A stretch of DNA of 64,000 bases, from positions 266,776 through 330,775 of the forward strand of contig NZ_QENU01000001.1 in the NCBI RefSeq assembly GCF_003096995.1. The letters run 5' to 3'. Below are positions 50,385-60,796 of this stretch, one piece after another. How positions within the stretch are numbered: position 1 is the stretch's first letter; every line of letters starts with the position of its first letter. The DNA comes from Alitibacter langaaensis DSM 22999. GTDB taxonomy: Bacteria; Pseudomonadota; Gammaproteobacteria; Enterobacterales; Pasteurellaceae. The notes below the pieces were generated by a model. It was not told the origin of the DNA. It did no database searches and saw only the letters and a program-made list of their open reading frames with translations. A program made the translations under genes and the position numbers.

Positions 50385-50588
50385 ATGTTTTTCCAATCTT
50401 GGAGTGATTTTTTTAATATGGGGGGCTATGGCTTCTATGTCTGGCTATCTTATGGCATTTCTTTATTGGCAATTTTGGCGTTGATCCTAAATAGCTATAA
50501 AGGCAAAAATGCGATTTTACGCGATGTTAAACGCGAGCAAGCGCGCGAAGCCCGTTTGAAAGCAGCGAAAACAGGGAGTGGACTATGA
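50385..50588 (+). CDS. ccmD: Heme exporter protein CcmD
   Basis: 67 residues with one transmembrane helix, starting [19 protein letters not shown], then a charged cytoplasmic tail. I chose the ATG at 50385 because GGAG lies 8 bases upstream. It stabilises the CcmABC-CcmE complex. Overlaps ccmE by 4 bases. Confidence 0.93.
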   Translation: MFFQSWSDFFNMGGYGFYVWLSYGISLLAILALILNSYKGKNAILRDVKREQAREARLKAAKTGSGL

Positions 50589-51115
50589 ACCCAAGACGTA
50601 AATCACGCTTAAGTTTGGTGTTATTTGTGGTGATTGGCATCGCAGTCGCTTTAGGACTTGTGATGTATGCATTACGCTCGAATATCGATTTATTTTATAC
50701 CCCATCAGAAGTGATCAGCGGTAAAAATGGCGACGCTCAGACTAAACCTGAAGTGGGTCAGCGCATTCGTGTTGGCGGTATGGTTGTCGAAGGTAGCGTA
50801 AAACGTGATCCAAAAAGTTTGAAAGTCCAGTTTGATGTGAATGATATTGGGCCTGCTATCACCGTAGAATATGAAGGGATTTTGCCTGATTTATTCCGCG
50901 AAGGGCAAGGCATTGTGGCACAAGGTGTGCTCGCTGAGCCAAGATTATTACAAGCCACCGAAGTGTTAGCAAAACATGATGAAAATTATGTGCCACCAGA
51001 ATTAGGTGAGCAAATGAAGAAAATGCACCAACCAATGGGCGTTTCGGAAGCGGATCTCAAAGGCGAAAGCGAACGAGATCGTAATGAAAAAACAATGCAA
51101 GAAGGTCGCCAATGA
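50585..51115 (+). CDS. ccmE: Cytochrome c maturation heme chaperone CcmE
   Basis: 176 residues with an N-terminal membrane anchor and a periplasmic OB-fold. The heme-binding His131 is in A-K-H-D-E-N-Y, with Tyr135. Carries heme from CcmC to the CcmF/H ligase. Overlaps ccmF by 4 bases. Confidence 0.96.
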   Translation: MNPRRKSRLSLVLFVVIGIAVALGLVMYALRSNIDLFYTPSEVISGKNGDAQTKPEVGQRIRVGGMVVEGSVKRDPKSLKVQFDVNDIGPAITVEYEGILPDLFREGQGIVAQGVLAEPRLLQATEVLAKHDENYVPPELGEQMKKMHQPMGVSEADLKGESERDRNEKTMQEGRQ

Positions 51116-53058
51116 TTGCTGAATTAGGTAATTTTGCTCTTGCCTTAAGTTTGGCAATTTCCATTCTATTGGCAATTTTCCCTTTGTGGGGCGCGGAAAA
51201 AAATAATATTCAGTTAATGAATTTGGCGCGCCCAATGACATTCGGGTTGTTTTTATCATTAACTGTCGCCTTTGGCGCGTTATTTTATGCTTTTGCGGTC
51301 AATGATTTTACCGTGCAATATGTAGTGAATAATTCCAACAGCAACTTGCCATTACAATACCGTTTGTCTGCCGTATGGGGATCGCACGAAGGCTCATTAT
51401 TACTGTGGATTTGGTTATTTACCCTATGGGGCGCAGCGGTAGCAATTTTTAGTAAACAATTGCCACAAGAAGCGGTCGCTCGCGTGTTGGGTATTATGGG
51501 CTTGATCAGCATTGGTTTTTTAGTCTTTGTTCTGTTTACTTCCAATCCTTTTCATCGCACGTTTCCTGATTTTCCAATAGATGGACGAGAGCTTAACCCG
51601 TTATTACAAGACGTGGGTTTGATTTTCCACCCGCCATTATTGTATATGGGCTATGTGGGATTCTCCGTTGCCTTTGCTTTTGCCATCGCGTCATTAATGA
51701 CAGGAAAATTAGATACCGCTTGGGCACGTTGGTCTCGCCCTTGGACAATGGCGGCTTGGGTATTTTTAACTCTGGGTATCGTGTTAGGCTCTTGGTGGGC
51801 ATATTATGAACTCGGCTGGGGTGGCTGGTGGTTTTGGGATCCTGTTGAAAACGCGTCACTGATGCCGTGGCTGGCTGGTACGGCGTTATTACATAGCTTA
51901 GCGGTAACCGAAAAACGTGGATCTTTTAAAGCTTGGACAGTATTGCTTGCAATTTTAGCCTTTTCGCTTTGCTTGCTAGGGACTTTCTTAGTTCGTTCAG
52001 GCATTCTCGTTTCCGTGCACGCTTTTGCATCCGATCCAACCCGTGGATTGTATATTTTAGCTTATTTAATCGTGGTGATTGGTGGCTCATTGGCGTTGTA
52101 TGCGGTGAAAGGCAATCAAATTCGTTCTCGTGATAATGCTGAACGCTATTCGCGTGAAACAATGTTATTGCTCAATAATATCCTATTAATGACCGCACTT
52201 ACCGTGGTTTTAATCGGCACTTTATTGCCATTGGTGCATAAACAACTCGGACTAGGTTCAATCTCAATTGGCGCACCATTCTTTGATCAAATGTTCCTAA
52301 TTATTTGCACGCCATTTGCCCTATTATTAGGCATTGGGCCGCTGGTGAAATGGCGCCGTGATCAATTTTCTGCTATTCGCATACCCGTAGTGATTTCTGT
52401 GATTCTAATGGCAGTGTTAGGTTTTGCGTTGCCACTTATTCTACAAGACAAATTAACCGTTAGTGCCGTGTTAGGTGTGATGATGGCTGTGATTATTGTC
52501 TTGCTTTCTCTCTATGAATTGCAGCAACGTGCTACGCATCGCAGCAGTTTCTGGTCGGGGCTTACTAAACTTTCACGTTCTCATTGGGGAATGATATTAG
52601 CGCACTTAGGTGTGGCGATGACAATTTGGGGCATTGCCTTTAGCCAAAATTACAGCGTAGAACGTGATGTGCGAATGAATATCGGTGATAAGGTGGAAAT
52701 TTCTGGCTATCAATTCCAATTTAAAGGCATTATGGAAGCCAATGGTCAAAACTATTCAGGCGGCAAAGCTGAAGTAGAAGTGACGAAGAATGGCAATTAT
52801 GAAACCACATTATTCGCGGAAAAACGCTTTTATACTGTCAGCAAAATGACGATGACAGAAGCGGCTATTGATTGGGGCTTCACCCGCGATTTATATGTCG
52901 CATTAGGCGAAAGTTTAGGCAATGGCTCATGGGCATTGCGTTTATATTACAAGCCTTTCGTCCGTTGGATCTGGCTCGGTGGCGTATTTATGGCATTAGG
53001 TGGGCTTCTCTGTATGTTTGATCGCCGCTATCGTTTCTCTAAAATTGTAAATAAATAA
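51112..53058 (+). CDS. ccmF: Cytochrome c heme lyase subunit CcmF
   Basis: 648 residues with many transmembrane helices. The WWD motif [14 protein letters not shown] is present. It joins heme to apocytochrome with CcmH. An uptake signal lies at 52192. Confidence 0.97.
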   Translation: MIAELGNFALALSLAISILLAIFPLWGAEKNNIQLMNLARPMTFGLFLSLTVAFGALFYAFAVNDFTVQYVVNNSNSNLPLQYRLSAVWGSHEGSLLLWIWLFTLWGAAVAIFSKQLPQEAVARVLGIMGLISIGFLVFVLFTSNPFHRTFPDFPIDGRELNPLLQDVGLIFHPPLLYMGYVGFSVAFAFAIASLMTGKLDTAWARWSRPWTMAAWVFLTLGIVLGSWWAYYELGWGGWWFWDPVENASLMPWLAGTALLHSLAVTEKRGSFKAWTVLLAILAFSLCLLGTFLVRSGILVSVHAFASDPTRGLYILAYLIVVIGGSLALYAVKGNQIRSRDNAERYSRETMLLLNNILLMTALTVVLIGTLLPLVHKQLGLGSISIGAPFFDQMFLIICTPFALLLGIGPLVKWRRDQFSAIRIPVVISVILMAVLGFALPLILQDKLTVSAVLGVMMAVIIVLLSLYELQQRATHRSSFWSGLTKLSRSHWGMILAHLGVAMTIWGIAFSQNYSVERDVRMNIGDKVEISGYQFQFKGIMEANGQNYSGGKAEVEVTKNGNYETTLFAEKRFYTVSKMTMTEAAIDWGFTRDLYVALGESLGNGSWALRLYYKPFVRWIWLGGVFMALGGLLCMFDRRYRFSKIVNK

Positions 53059-53133
53059 CCGTTAGGGTGGGCGATTCGCCTGCCCATTATTCATTGGTAG
53101 GTAGGGCAGAAAATACTGCCTTGAGAAAATAAT

Positions 53134-53679
53134 ATGAACAAAAAATTCTTTTTACCCTTAATTGTTTTTCTGATTTTAATCATCGCGTTTTTGGTGCAAT
53201 TGCAGCGTAATGCGCAGGGCGATGATCCAAAAGCCTTAGAAAGTGCATTAATTGGCAAACCTGTGCCAATGAAACAGTTGCACGATCTCTTTGATGATAA
53301 AACTTACGGCAATGAGATTTTTCAGCAAGGTAAACCGATTTTATTAAACGTATGGGCGACTTGGTGCCCAACCTGTTATGCTGAGCACCAATATTTGAAT
53401 CAACTCGCGGCTCAAGGTGTGCCGATTATTGGCGTGGATTATAAAGACAAAACCGATAAAGCGATTAAATGGTTAAGAGAATTGAACAATCCTTATCAAC
53501 TTGTACTGAAAGATGAAAAGGGTGCTTTCGGTTTAGATCTTGGGGTATATGGCGCGCCAGAAACCTTTATTATTGACGGAAAAGGCGTGATTCATTACCG
53601 CCATGCAGGCGATGTGAATGAAAAAGTATGGTTGCAAAAATTGAAACCGATTTATGACAAACTGGCGGAGCAACCTTAA
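53134..53679 (+). CDS. ccmG: Thiol:disulfide oxidoreductase CcmG (DsbE)
   Basis: 181 residues with an N-terminal membrane anchor and a thioredoxin fold. The active site W-C-P-T-C (C78, C81) is present. Keeps the heme-binding cysteines of apocytochrome c reduced. Its last base is the first base of ccmH. Confidence 0.95.
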   Translation: MNKKFFLPLIVFLILIIAFLVQLQRNAQGDDPKALESALIGKPVPMKQLHDLFDDKTYGNEIFQQGKPILLNVWATWCPTCYAEHQYLNQLAAQGVPIIGVDYKDKTDKAIKWLRELNNPYQLVLKDEKGAFGLDLGVYGAPETFIIDGKGVIHYRHAGDVNEKVWLQKLKPIYDKLAEQP

Positions 53680-54170
53680 TGAAATTATTAAAAACTTTGT
53701 TAATTTCGACCGCACTTTTGGCTTCAGCAGGCAGTTTTGCCGCAATTGATGCGTTACAATTTCAATCGCCTCAGCAAGAAGATGATTATCATACGCTGAC
53801 ACAAGAATTGCGTTGTCCACAATGCCAGAATAACAATATCGCAGACAGCAATGCCACTATTGCGGTGGATATGCGTGCGAAGGTGTTTGAGTTGCTCAAT
53901 GAAGGGAAAAAGAAAGACGAGATCATTGATTATATGGTGCAACGTTATGGGCATTTCGTTACCTATAATCCGCCGCTCACCCCTGCAACTATTTTGCTTT
54001 GGGCATTGCCGCTATGCTTAGTGATATTCGGTGGCATATTCATCTTGCGCCGCAAGCCTAAATTGATGCCTGAACACAATCAAAGTGCGGTCAAAAATTC
54101 GCAAGTTTCAGAAAATGGCTTATCTGCAGAAGATGAAAAACGTTTGCAAGCCTTATTAAATAAAAAGTGA
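53679..54170 (+). CDS. ccmH: Cytochrome c maturation protein CcmH (N-terminal type)
   Basis: 163 residues with a signal peptide, the redox motif R-C-P-Q-C-Q (C46, C49), and one C-terminal transmembrane helix. In E. coli CcmH also has a TPR part; here that part is the separate gene downstream. Uptake signals lie near both ends (53709 and 54083). Confidence 0.94.
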   Translation: MKLLKTLLISTALLASAGSFAAIDALQFQSPQQEDDYHTLTQELRCPQCQNNNIADSNATIAVDMRAKVFELLNEGKKKDEIIDYMVQRYGHFVTYNPPLTPATILLWALPLCLVIFGGIFILRRKPKLMPEHNQSAVKNSQVSENGLSAEDEKRLQALLNKK

Positions 54171-54187
54171 ATGAAAAGGAATAATTT

Positions 54188-55087
54188 ATGATGTTTTGGC
54201 TTTTTAGTGCCTTGTTATGCTTGATAATTGCGCTGATCTGTTTTTATCCCTTGCTGAAAAAACAGCACAATCAAATAGATACAAAACGCGACAGCTTAAA
54301 TAAAGCGTTTTACTTTGATCGTTTGAAAGAAATTGAGCAAGATGAACAGCAAGGGTTGCTAGATAACGCGAGTCAGCTTAAAACTGAATTGCAACAAGCC
54401 TTGTTGGAAGATATTCCAGCGCAAGATGATATTAAACCGGATGAAACTTCTTATAGTAAACTTTGGTTTGTATCGGGTTTTTTAAGCCTACTAATTATTG
54501 CGAGTGCCGTTTATTTCAAAGTAGGGGCGTGGCAATCACAGCTGATATTTGAAAAAGCCTATGAGCAATTGCCTCACTTTTATGAACGCATCAAAACAGA
54601 AGACACCGATCCATTGACGGATCAAGAATTACAACAATTTGCGACCGCACTTCGTGTTAAATTGCAAAAAGAACCGAATGATCCTAAAGGTTGGTGGACA
54701 TTAGGGCAAATTGGTATGTCTTTGAATAATGGCAATTTGGCATTTGGTGCTTATGATAAAGCGCTGAAGCTAGATCCGAATAATTTGGAATATAAGCTTT
54801 CTTATACGCGAATTTTAATGATGTCCGATGATGACAGCGAAAAATTACAAGGGGAAACCTTGCTCAAAGAAGTGATTCGCCAAGATCACAGCAATTTACA
54901 GGCTTTGGGCTTGCTGGCGTTTTATTATTTCTCAAAAGAAGATTATAAAATGGCAGCGGTTACTTGGGTAATGATGTTAAAACTGATGCCTGAAGATGAT
55001 GATCGTCGTGCATTAATTGAAAAATCTATTCGTTCTGCGCGCGATGCGGTGGCGGAACAAGAAAAAGAGAAGTCGCAAACTAAATAA
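54188..55087 (+). CDS. ccmI: Cytochrome c maturation protein CcmI (TPR)
   Basis: 299 residues with two N-terminal transmembrane helices (about 3-22 and 96-113), then TPR repeats in the second half. It captures apocytochrome c and brings it to CcmF/CcmH. Last gene of the ccm operon. An uptake signal lies at 54644. Confidence 0.9.
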   Translation: MMFWLFSALLCLIIALICFYPLLKKQHNQIDTKRDSLNKAFYFDRLKEIEQDEQQGLLDNASQLKTELQQALLEDIPAQDDIKPDETSYSKLWFVSGFLSLLIIASAVYFKVGAWQSQLIFEKAYEQLPHFYERIKTEDTDPLTDQELQQFATALRVKLQKEPNDPKGWWTLGQIGMSLNNGNLAFGAYDKALKLDPNNLEYKLSYTRILMMSDDDSEKLQGETLLKEVIRQDHSNLQALGLLAFYYFSKEDYKMAAVTWVMMLKLMPEDDDRRALIEKSIRSARDAVAEQEKEKSQTK

Positions 55088-55181
55088 CCTAAATGGGTTA
55101 AACTTTAAGAAGATTTTTGTTTTAAAATTCAATATAATTGACTGAGTTTTTGGGGATTTTCAGCAAATAAGGGCAATTAAT

Positions 55182-55583
55182 ATGGCTTTGGGCATTGGTG
55201 GATTTCATCATATCGCTATAATTGTATCTAATTATCAAAAATCTAAAACGTTTTATACTGAGATTTTAGGGGCTGAAATTATTGCAGAAACTTATCGCCA
55301 ATCTCGGAATAGTTATAAACTCGATCTTCGATTTAAAGATGGAAGTCAGATCGAGTTATTTTCATTTCCATCACCTCCAACTCGATTAACCGCGCCTGAA
55401 GCTTGTGGTTTACGTCATTTAGCATTTAAAGTTCAAAATATACAAAGTGCGGTGAAATTTTTGCAAGAAAAAGGCGTTGAATGTGAACCAATCCGCATCG
55501 ATGAGCTGACAGGAAAACAATTTATGTTTTTCCGTGATCCCGATGATTTGCCGTTGGAATTATACGAATTGGAACAAGAATAG
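55182..55583 (+). CDS. VOC-family (glyoxalase-like) protein, YaeR type
   Basis: 133 residues of the vicinal-oxygen-chelate fold. The metal ligand positions appear as F-H-H-I-A, Q-I-E-L-F, L-R-H-L-A-F and L-E-L-Y-E. Closest in pattern to the uncharacterised YaeR/GloA2 proteins. The reaction is unknown. An uptake signal lies at 55445. Confidence 0.88.
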   Translation: MALGIGGFHHIAIIVSNYQKSKTFYTEILGAEIIAETYRQSRNSYKLDLRFKDGSQIELFSFPSPPTRLTAPEACGLRHLAFKVQNIQSAVKFLQEKGVECEPIRIDELTGKQFMFFRDPDDLPLELYELEQE

Positions 55584-55592
55584 GGGTATCTA

Positions 55593-56174
55593 ATGAGAGT
55601 TTTACCTGCGTTTATAGGATTAGGTCTAGGCTTAAGTTTGGCATCTTATAGCGTGTTTGCAGAATTTAATATCCATATTTCAGAAAATGAAACAAAGTTA
55701 AATGGTGAACGCTTATCCCAGCCTAATACCATTTTTGATGACTCGCCGAACGTTATTGAAAAAAGCTATATTGCTAAAGATGGCGCCGCTTCATCTCAAC
55801 CAAATACCCAGAAATTAGCCAATACCATTGAATTTGAATTGTATCAATTTGGCGAAAATTATAATTCCCATAGCGTGTATAAATCGGGCGGTGGCATTTG
55901 CTACGGATACCGTTCAGATGATGGGGTAGATTTAACCGATTCTTCAACCTATTATGTAGATAGCAATAAACAGGATTATTATGTTAGTATCGCTGGCGCA
56001 ACGCTGTCATCTAAAGATGGCATAAAAAATATGCAATATGCGCCAGTATTTAATATTTCTGATCAAAGTATGGACCAAGTTGTGCGAGATGAAGAATCTA
56101 AGCAAGGGCGTAAATTGGTTTCTAAAAATATGAAAGAGCGTGAAGAATTGCTTTCAGATGTGATTTGTAAATGA
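55593..56174 (+). CDS. Exported protein of unknown function
   Basis: 193 residues with a clear signal peptide (1-23, ending V-F-A). I recognise no family in the mature part. It has a few Cys (one in G-I-C-Y-G-Y and one as the second-last residue, C-K), which could form a periplasmic disulfide. It lies 9 bases after the VOC gene and 10 before a lipoprotein gene, so the three are probably co-transcribed. Confidence 0.7.
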   Translation: MRVLPAFIGLGLGLSLASYSVFAEFNIHISENETKLNGERLSQPNTIFDDSPNVIEKSYIAKDGAASSQPNTQKLANTIEFELYQFGENYNSHSVYKSGGGICYGYRSDDGVDLTDSSTYYVDSNKQDYYVSIAGATLSSKDGIKNMQYAPVFNISDQSMDQVVRDEESKQGRKLVSKNMKEREELLSDVICK

Positions 56175-56184
56175 GGAAAAAGTA

Positions 56185-56481
56185 GTGAAAAAACAATTTT
56201 TAGTATTGATCGCAGCTGGTGTATTAGCAGCCTGTTCATCTGCACCACAAAATCAGCCGCAAGCGCCGTTAGATACTCAAGCGGTACAAGATTATAATGC
56301 GAAAGTGTATAGTGGAAATACGGTGCCTAAAGAACAACGTGTGAAAACACCAAAGCAAGTTGAAATGCCACTAAACCAAAGTGATAACCAACCTCGCCAA
56401 AATTCAGGCGTTAAAGTAAATCCAAATATTGCCGTGGGTGTTGGATATGGTTGGGGGCATCATCATAGACATTGGTGGTAA
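56185..56481 (+). CDS. Small lipoprotein with His-rich C-terminus
   Basis: 98 residues with a GTG start, GAGGA well placed upstream, and a lipobox L-A-A-C (Cys17). A Gln/Pro-rich middle leads to a C-terminal stretch G-W-G-H-H-H-R-H-W-W, which looks suited to binding metal. The function is unknown. Confidence 0.75.
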   Translation: MKKQFLVLIAAGVLAACSSAPQNQPQAPLDTQAVQDYNAKVYSGNTVPKEQRVKTPKQVEMPLNQSDNQPRQNSGVKVNPNIAVGVGYGWGHHHRHWW

Positions 56482-56500
56482 AATAAAACTATTCATAAAT

Positions 56501-56526
56501 ACCGCACGAAAGTGCGGTTATTTTTT
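56501..56526 (+). terminator. Terminator after the lipoprotein gene
   Basis: ACCGCAC-GAAA-GTGCGGT followed by a T run; the right arm is an uptake signal (56510-56518). Confidence 0.85.
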
Positions 56527-56577
56527 ATTAAATTTTTGTTTGTGCTAGAACCTTAGAGAAAATCATAAAACTTGCAC

Positions 56578-56605
56578 AAAAAAGACCGCACTTGGTGCGG
56601 TCTTT
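56578..56605 (-). terminator. Terminator of gapA
   Basis: An 11-bp perfect stem AAAGACCGCAC / GTGCGGTCTTT with a 3-base loop, followed on the minus strand by a T run; it contains an uptake signal (56585-56593). Confidence 0.88.
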
Positions 56606-56624
56606 AATATTTTGAAAGGAATAA

Positions 56625-57689
<1,065 letters not shown>

Positions 57690-57910
57690 TTAGCTACCTT
57701 TTTCGGGTAATCTTAGCCGCTACCTCGCAATTATAGCACGGTTTCTTTTCAGAACAATCCAGACTATGAAAATAACTATAACAAATAAGTTTTGTGTGAT
57801 CTATGTCAAATTTTTCAAATTTCATTATTTAGAAAAACTCTGCAAATTTTGACCGCACTTTGCCTGAAAATTTGGCATAATACGCCTATTCATTATTAAT
57901 AGGAAATACT

Positions 57911-58537
57911 ATGTCACAAGGTAATCTTTATATTTTGTCTGCTCCAAGTGGTGCAGGTAAATCATCACTCATTGCAGCATTATTAGAAAAACAAACACAA
58001 AATAAAATAATGGTCTCGGTATCTCACACCACCCGCCAGCCTCGCCCAGGGGAAGAAAATGGCGTGCATTACCATTTTGTTGAAGTAGAAGAATTTGAAA
58101 CGTTAATCGAGCAAGGCATATTTTTGGAATACGCTAAAGTCTTTGGTGGCAATTATTATGGGACTTCGTTGCCTGCAATTGAAAAAAATCTTGCCGCAGG
58201 GAACGATGTGTTTTTAGATATTGATTGGCAAGGCGCACAACAAATTCGCCAAAAAGTGCCTAGCGTAAAAAGTATTTTTATTTTGCCGCCTTCATTGGCT
58301 GAATTGGAAAAACGTTTGATTGGACGTGGACAAGATAGTGCAGAAGTCATTGCAGAGCGCATGTCAAAAGCGATGAATGAAATTTCGCACTATAACGAAT
58401 ATGATTATGTGATTGTGAATGACGACTTTGAGCAAGCATTAACCGATCTGCAAGGGATTTTGCGTGCGGAAAAATTAACGCTTTCTTATCAAGAAAGCCA
58501 AAATCAAGCATTAATTCAGGAATTACTAGCAAAATAG
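57911..58537 (+). CDS. gmk: Guanylate kinase
   Basis: 208 residues. P-loop S-G-A-G-K-S-S at 13-19, GMP-binding T-T-R-x-P-R-P-G-E. Makes GDP from GMP. Its neighbours rpoZ and spoT are the usual ones. Uptake signals flank it (57852 and 58538). Confidence 0.97.
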   Translation: MSQGNLYILSAPSGAGKSSLIAALLEKQTQNKIMVSVSHTTRQPRPGEENGVHYHFVEVEEFETLIEQGIFLEYAKVFGGNYYGTSLPAIEKNLAAGNDVFLDIDWQGAQQIRQKVPSVKSIFILPPSLAELEKRLIGRGQDSAEVIAERMSKAMNEISHYNEYDYVIVNDDFEQALTDLQGILRAEKLTLSYQESQNQALIQELLAK

Positions 58538-58599
58538 ACCGCACTTTAGTATCATAGATGACCTTTTTTTAGAAATATGATTAATACTTGGAGTAAAAT

Positions 58600-58875
58600 A
58601 TGGCTCGTGTAACAGTACAAGCAGCTGTTGAACAAATTGGTAACCGCTTTGATTTAATTCTGACAGCGGCACGCCGTGCAAGACAATTACAATTAAACCA
58701 ACGTGAACCTTTGGTGCCAGAAGAAAACGATAAACCAACCGTTATCGCATTGCGTGAAATTGAAAAAGGTTTAATCAATAACGACATTATGAACGCACAA
58801 GATCGCCAAGATGCGTTAGCACAAGATCAAGCAGAAATTGAAGCCGTTTCTTTATTAACAGAAGCACCACTCTAA
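58600..58875 (+). CDS. rpoZ: RNA polymerase omega subunit
   Basis: 91 residues with the family start [11 protein letters not shown] and the R-R-A-R-Q-L motif. Helps assemble RNA polymerase and forms part of a ppGpp site, which fits its place next to spoT. Confidence 0.96.
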   Translation: MARVTVQAAVEQIGNRFDLILTAARRARQLQLNQREPLVPEENDKPTVIALREIEKGLINNDIMNAQDRQDALAQDQAEIEAVSLLTEAPL

Positions 58876-58936
58876 TAAGAGTGATTGGGTTCGCAAAGCA
58901 TTTTATGCGCTAATTTTTTGACGAAGGCAGGTATGT

Positions 58937-60796
58937 ATGGAACTTTTTGCCCCTTTAGATAAAATTATTCAGGGTTATTTGCCTGATGAAAAAATAATGC
59001 TGGTAAAACGCGCTTTTGTGGTTGCTCGAGATGCCCATGAAGGGCAATATCGTTCAAGTGGCGAACCCTATATTACTCACCCAGTCGCCGTAGCATCAAT
59101 TATTGCAGATATGCGACTCGATCACGAAGCCGTGATGGCAGCCTTGCTACATGATGTGATCGAAGACACTCCTTATACCGAAGAACAATTAGCCGCCGAG
59201 TTTGGCTCAAGCGTGGCAGAAATTGTTGAAGGTGTTTCCAAACTTGATAAATTAAAATTTCGTACCCGCCAAGAAGCGCAAGCAGAAAGCTTTCGCAAGA
59301 TGATTTTGGCGATGACGAAAGATATTCGCGTTGTTCTGATTAAATTAGCCGACCGCACACATAATATGCGCACTCTTGGTGCGTTACGCCCAGATAAACG
59401 ACGCCGCATAGCCCGAGAAACCCTTGAGATTTATAGCCCATTGGCACACCGCTTAGGGATTGAACATGTCAAAAATGAATTAGAAGATCTGTGCTTTCAA
59501 GCAATGCATCCACAGCGTTATGTTGTTATTCATCGAGTCATTGATGATGCGCGAAATACTGGGGGCGAATTGATCCAGCCAATTCTTAAAAATTTAGAAA
59601 CATCATTGGAACAAGCGGGTATTCCAGCGCGTGTGTATGGGCGAGAAAAACCTGCCTTTTATATTTATCAATCATTGAAAAATCATTCACAAAAGTTTCG
59701 CACGATTTTAGATATTTATAATTTTAGGGTTGTTACGCATAATGTGGATGATTGCTATCGTGCTTTAGGTTGTGTTCATCGTTTGTATAAACCGCGGGCG
59801 GGACAAATTAAAGATTATATTGCCGTGCCTAAAACCAATGGTTATCAAGCATTGCACACGGCTACCATCGGGCCGAAAGGCGTGCCTGTTGCCGTGCAAA
59901 TTCGCACAGAAGAAATGGATCAAATTGCCAAAATGGGCGTGACGGCTCACTGGGTCTTTAAACAAGATGGCAAGAACGACCAGACAACTGCGCAAATCAA
60001 AGCACAACGTTGGCTTGAAAATATCATTGAGTTGCAACAAAGTGCGGGCAATTCTTTTGAATTTATTGAAAGCGTGAAATCTGATCTTTTCAGCCATGAA
60101 ATTTATGTATTCACTCCTAAAGGCCGTATTATTGAACTGCCAAAAGGGGCAACGGCTGTGGATTTCGCTTATGCCGTGCATACGGATGTCGGTGATTCCT
60201 GTGTTGGAGCGATTGTCGATCGTTCTGATTATCCACTCACTCAGCCTCTTGTTTCTGGGCAAACGGTGGATATCGTCACGTCACCTCATGCAAAACCGCG
60301 CGCTATTTGGTTAAGTTCTGTGGTAACAGGGCGCGCTAAATCGAGAATTCGTCAAGCACTCAAAACTCAAGAAGAATCGACCGCACTTAAAGCACCAATG
60401 CAAAATCGCCATTATGCAAATTGCTGCCATCCGATCCCAGGTGATAAAGCTCGCGCCTATAAAACAGAGGGCAATGATTGGATTGTGCATCATGCGAGCT
60501 GTTTAACTTTGCGACATCATCCTGAAAGTATTGATGTGCAAGTAGAAAATGAAGGACAAGAGTTTGAAGTTGAACTCCGCATTGAAATGCAACGGGCGGC
60601 GGCATTAGGTAATTTATTGGCGGCGATTAGCGCGAATCATAGTAATATCCATAGTGTGTGGTCGGAAGAAGATACAAATAGCAGCTTAGCTATTTTGCTG
60701 GCGACAACAAAAGATACGCGCCATTTGTCTTCAATGATGCGCAAAATTCAAAACTTGCCTGAAGTCATTTCGGTGAAGCGTAATATCAATGCCTAA
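58937..60796 (+). CDS. spoT: ppGpp synthetase/hydrolase SpoT, lacking the helical domain
   Basis: 619 residues. The hydrolase domain has the H-D-V-I-E-D motif at 72-77. The synthetase domain (I-L-D-I-Y-N-F-R-V, G-Q-I-K-D-Y-I-A) and the TGS domain (V-F-T-P-K-G-R-I-I-E-L) follow. From R-I-R-Q-A-L-K only ~19 residues lead to the N-C-C-H-P-I-P-G-D motif, where E. coli SpoT has ~95. So the helical domain is missing in frame, and the C-terminal ACT/RRM domain is kept. An uptake signal (60380-60388) lies at that junction. Catalytic residues look intact; sensing may differ. It overlaps recG by 8 bases, with no trmH between. Confidence 0.93.
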   Translation: MELFAPLDKIIQGYLPDEKIMLVKRAFVVARDAHEGQYRSSGEPYITHPVAVASIIADMRLDHEAVMAALLHDVIEDTPYTEEQLAAEFGSSVAEIVEGVSKLDKLKFRTRQEAQAESFRKMILAMTKDIRVVLIKLADRTHNMRTLGALRPDKRRRIARETLEIYSPLAHRLGIEHVKNELEDLCFQAMHPQRYVVIHRVIDDARNTGGELIQPILKNLETSLEQAGIPARVYGREKPAFYIYQSLKNHSQKFRTILDIYNFRVVTHNVDDCYRALGCVHRLYKPRAGQIKDYIAVPKTNGYQALHTATIGPKGVPVAVQIRTEEMDQIAKMGVTAHWVFKQDGKNDQTTAQIKAQRWLENIIELQQSAGNSFEFIESVKSDLFSHEIYVFTPKGRIIELPKGATAVDFAYAVHTDVGDSCVGAIVDRSDYPLTQPLVSGQTVDIVTSPHAKPRAIWLSSVVTGRAKSRIRQALKTQEESTALKAPMQNRHYANCCHPIPGDKARAYKTEGNDWIVHHASCLTLRHHPESIDVQVENEGQEFEVELRIEMQRAAALGNLLAAISANHSNIHSVWSEEDTNSSLAILLATTKDTRHLSSMMRKIQNLPEVISVKRNINA

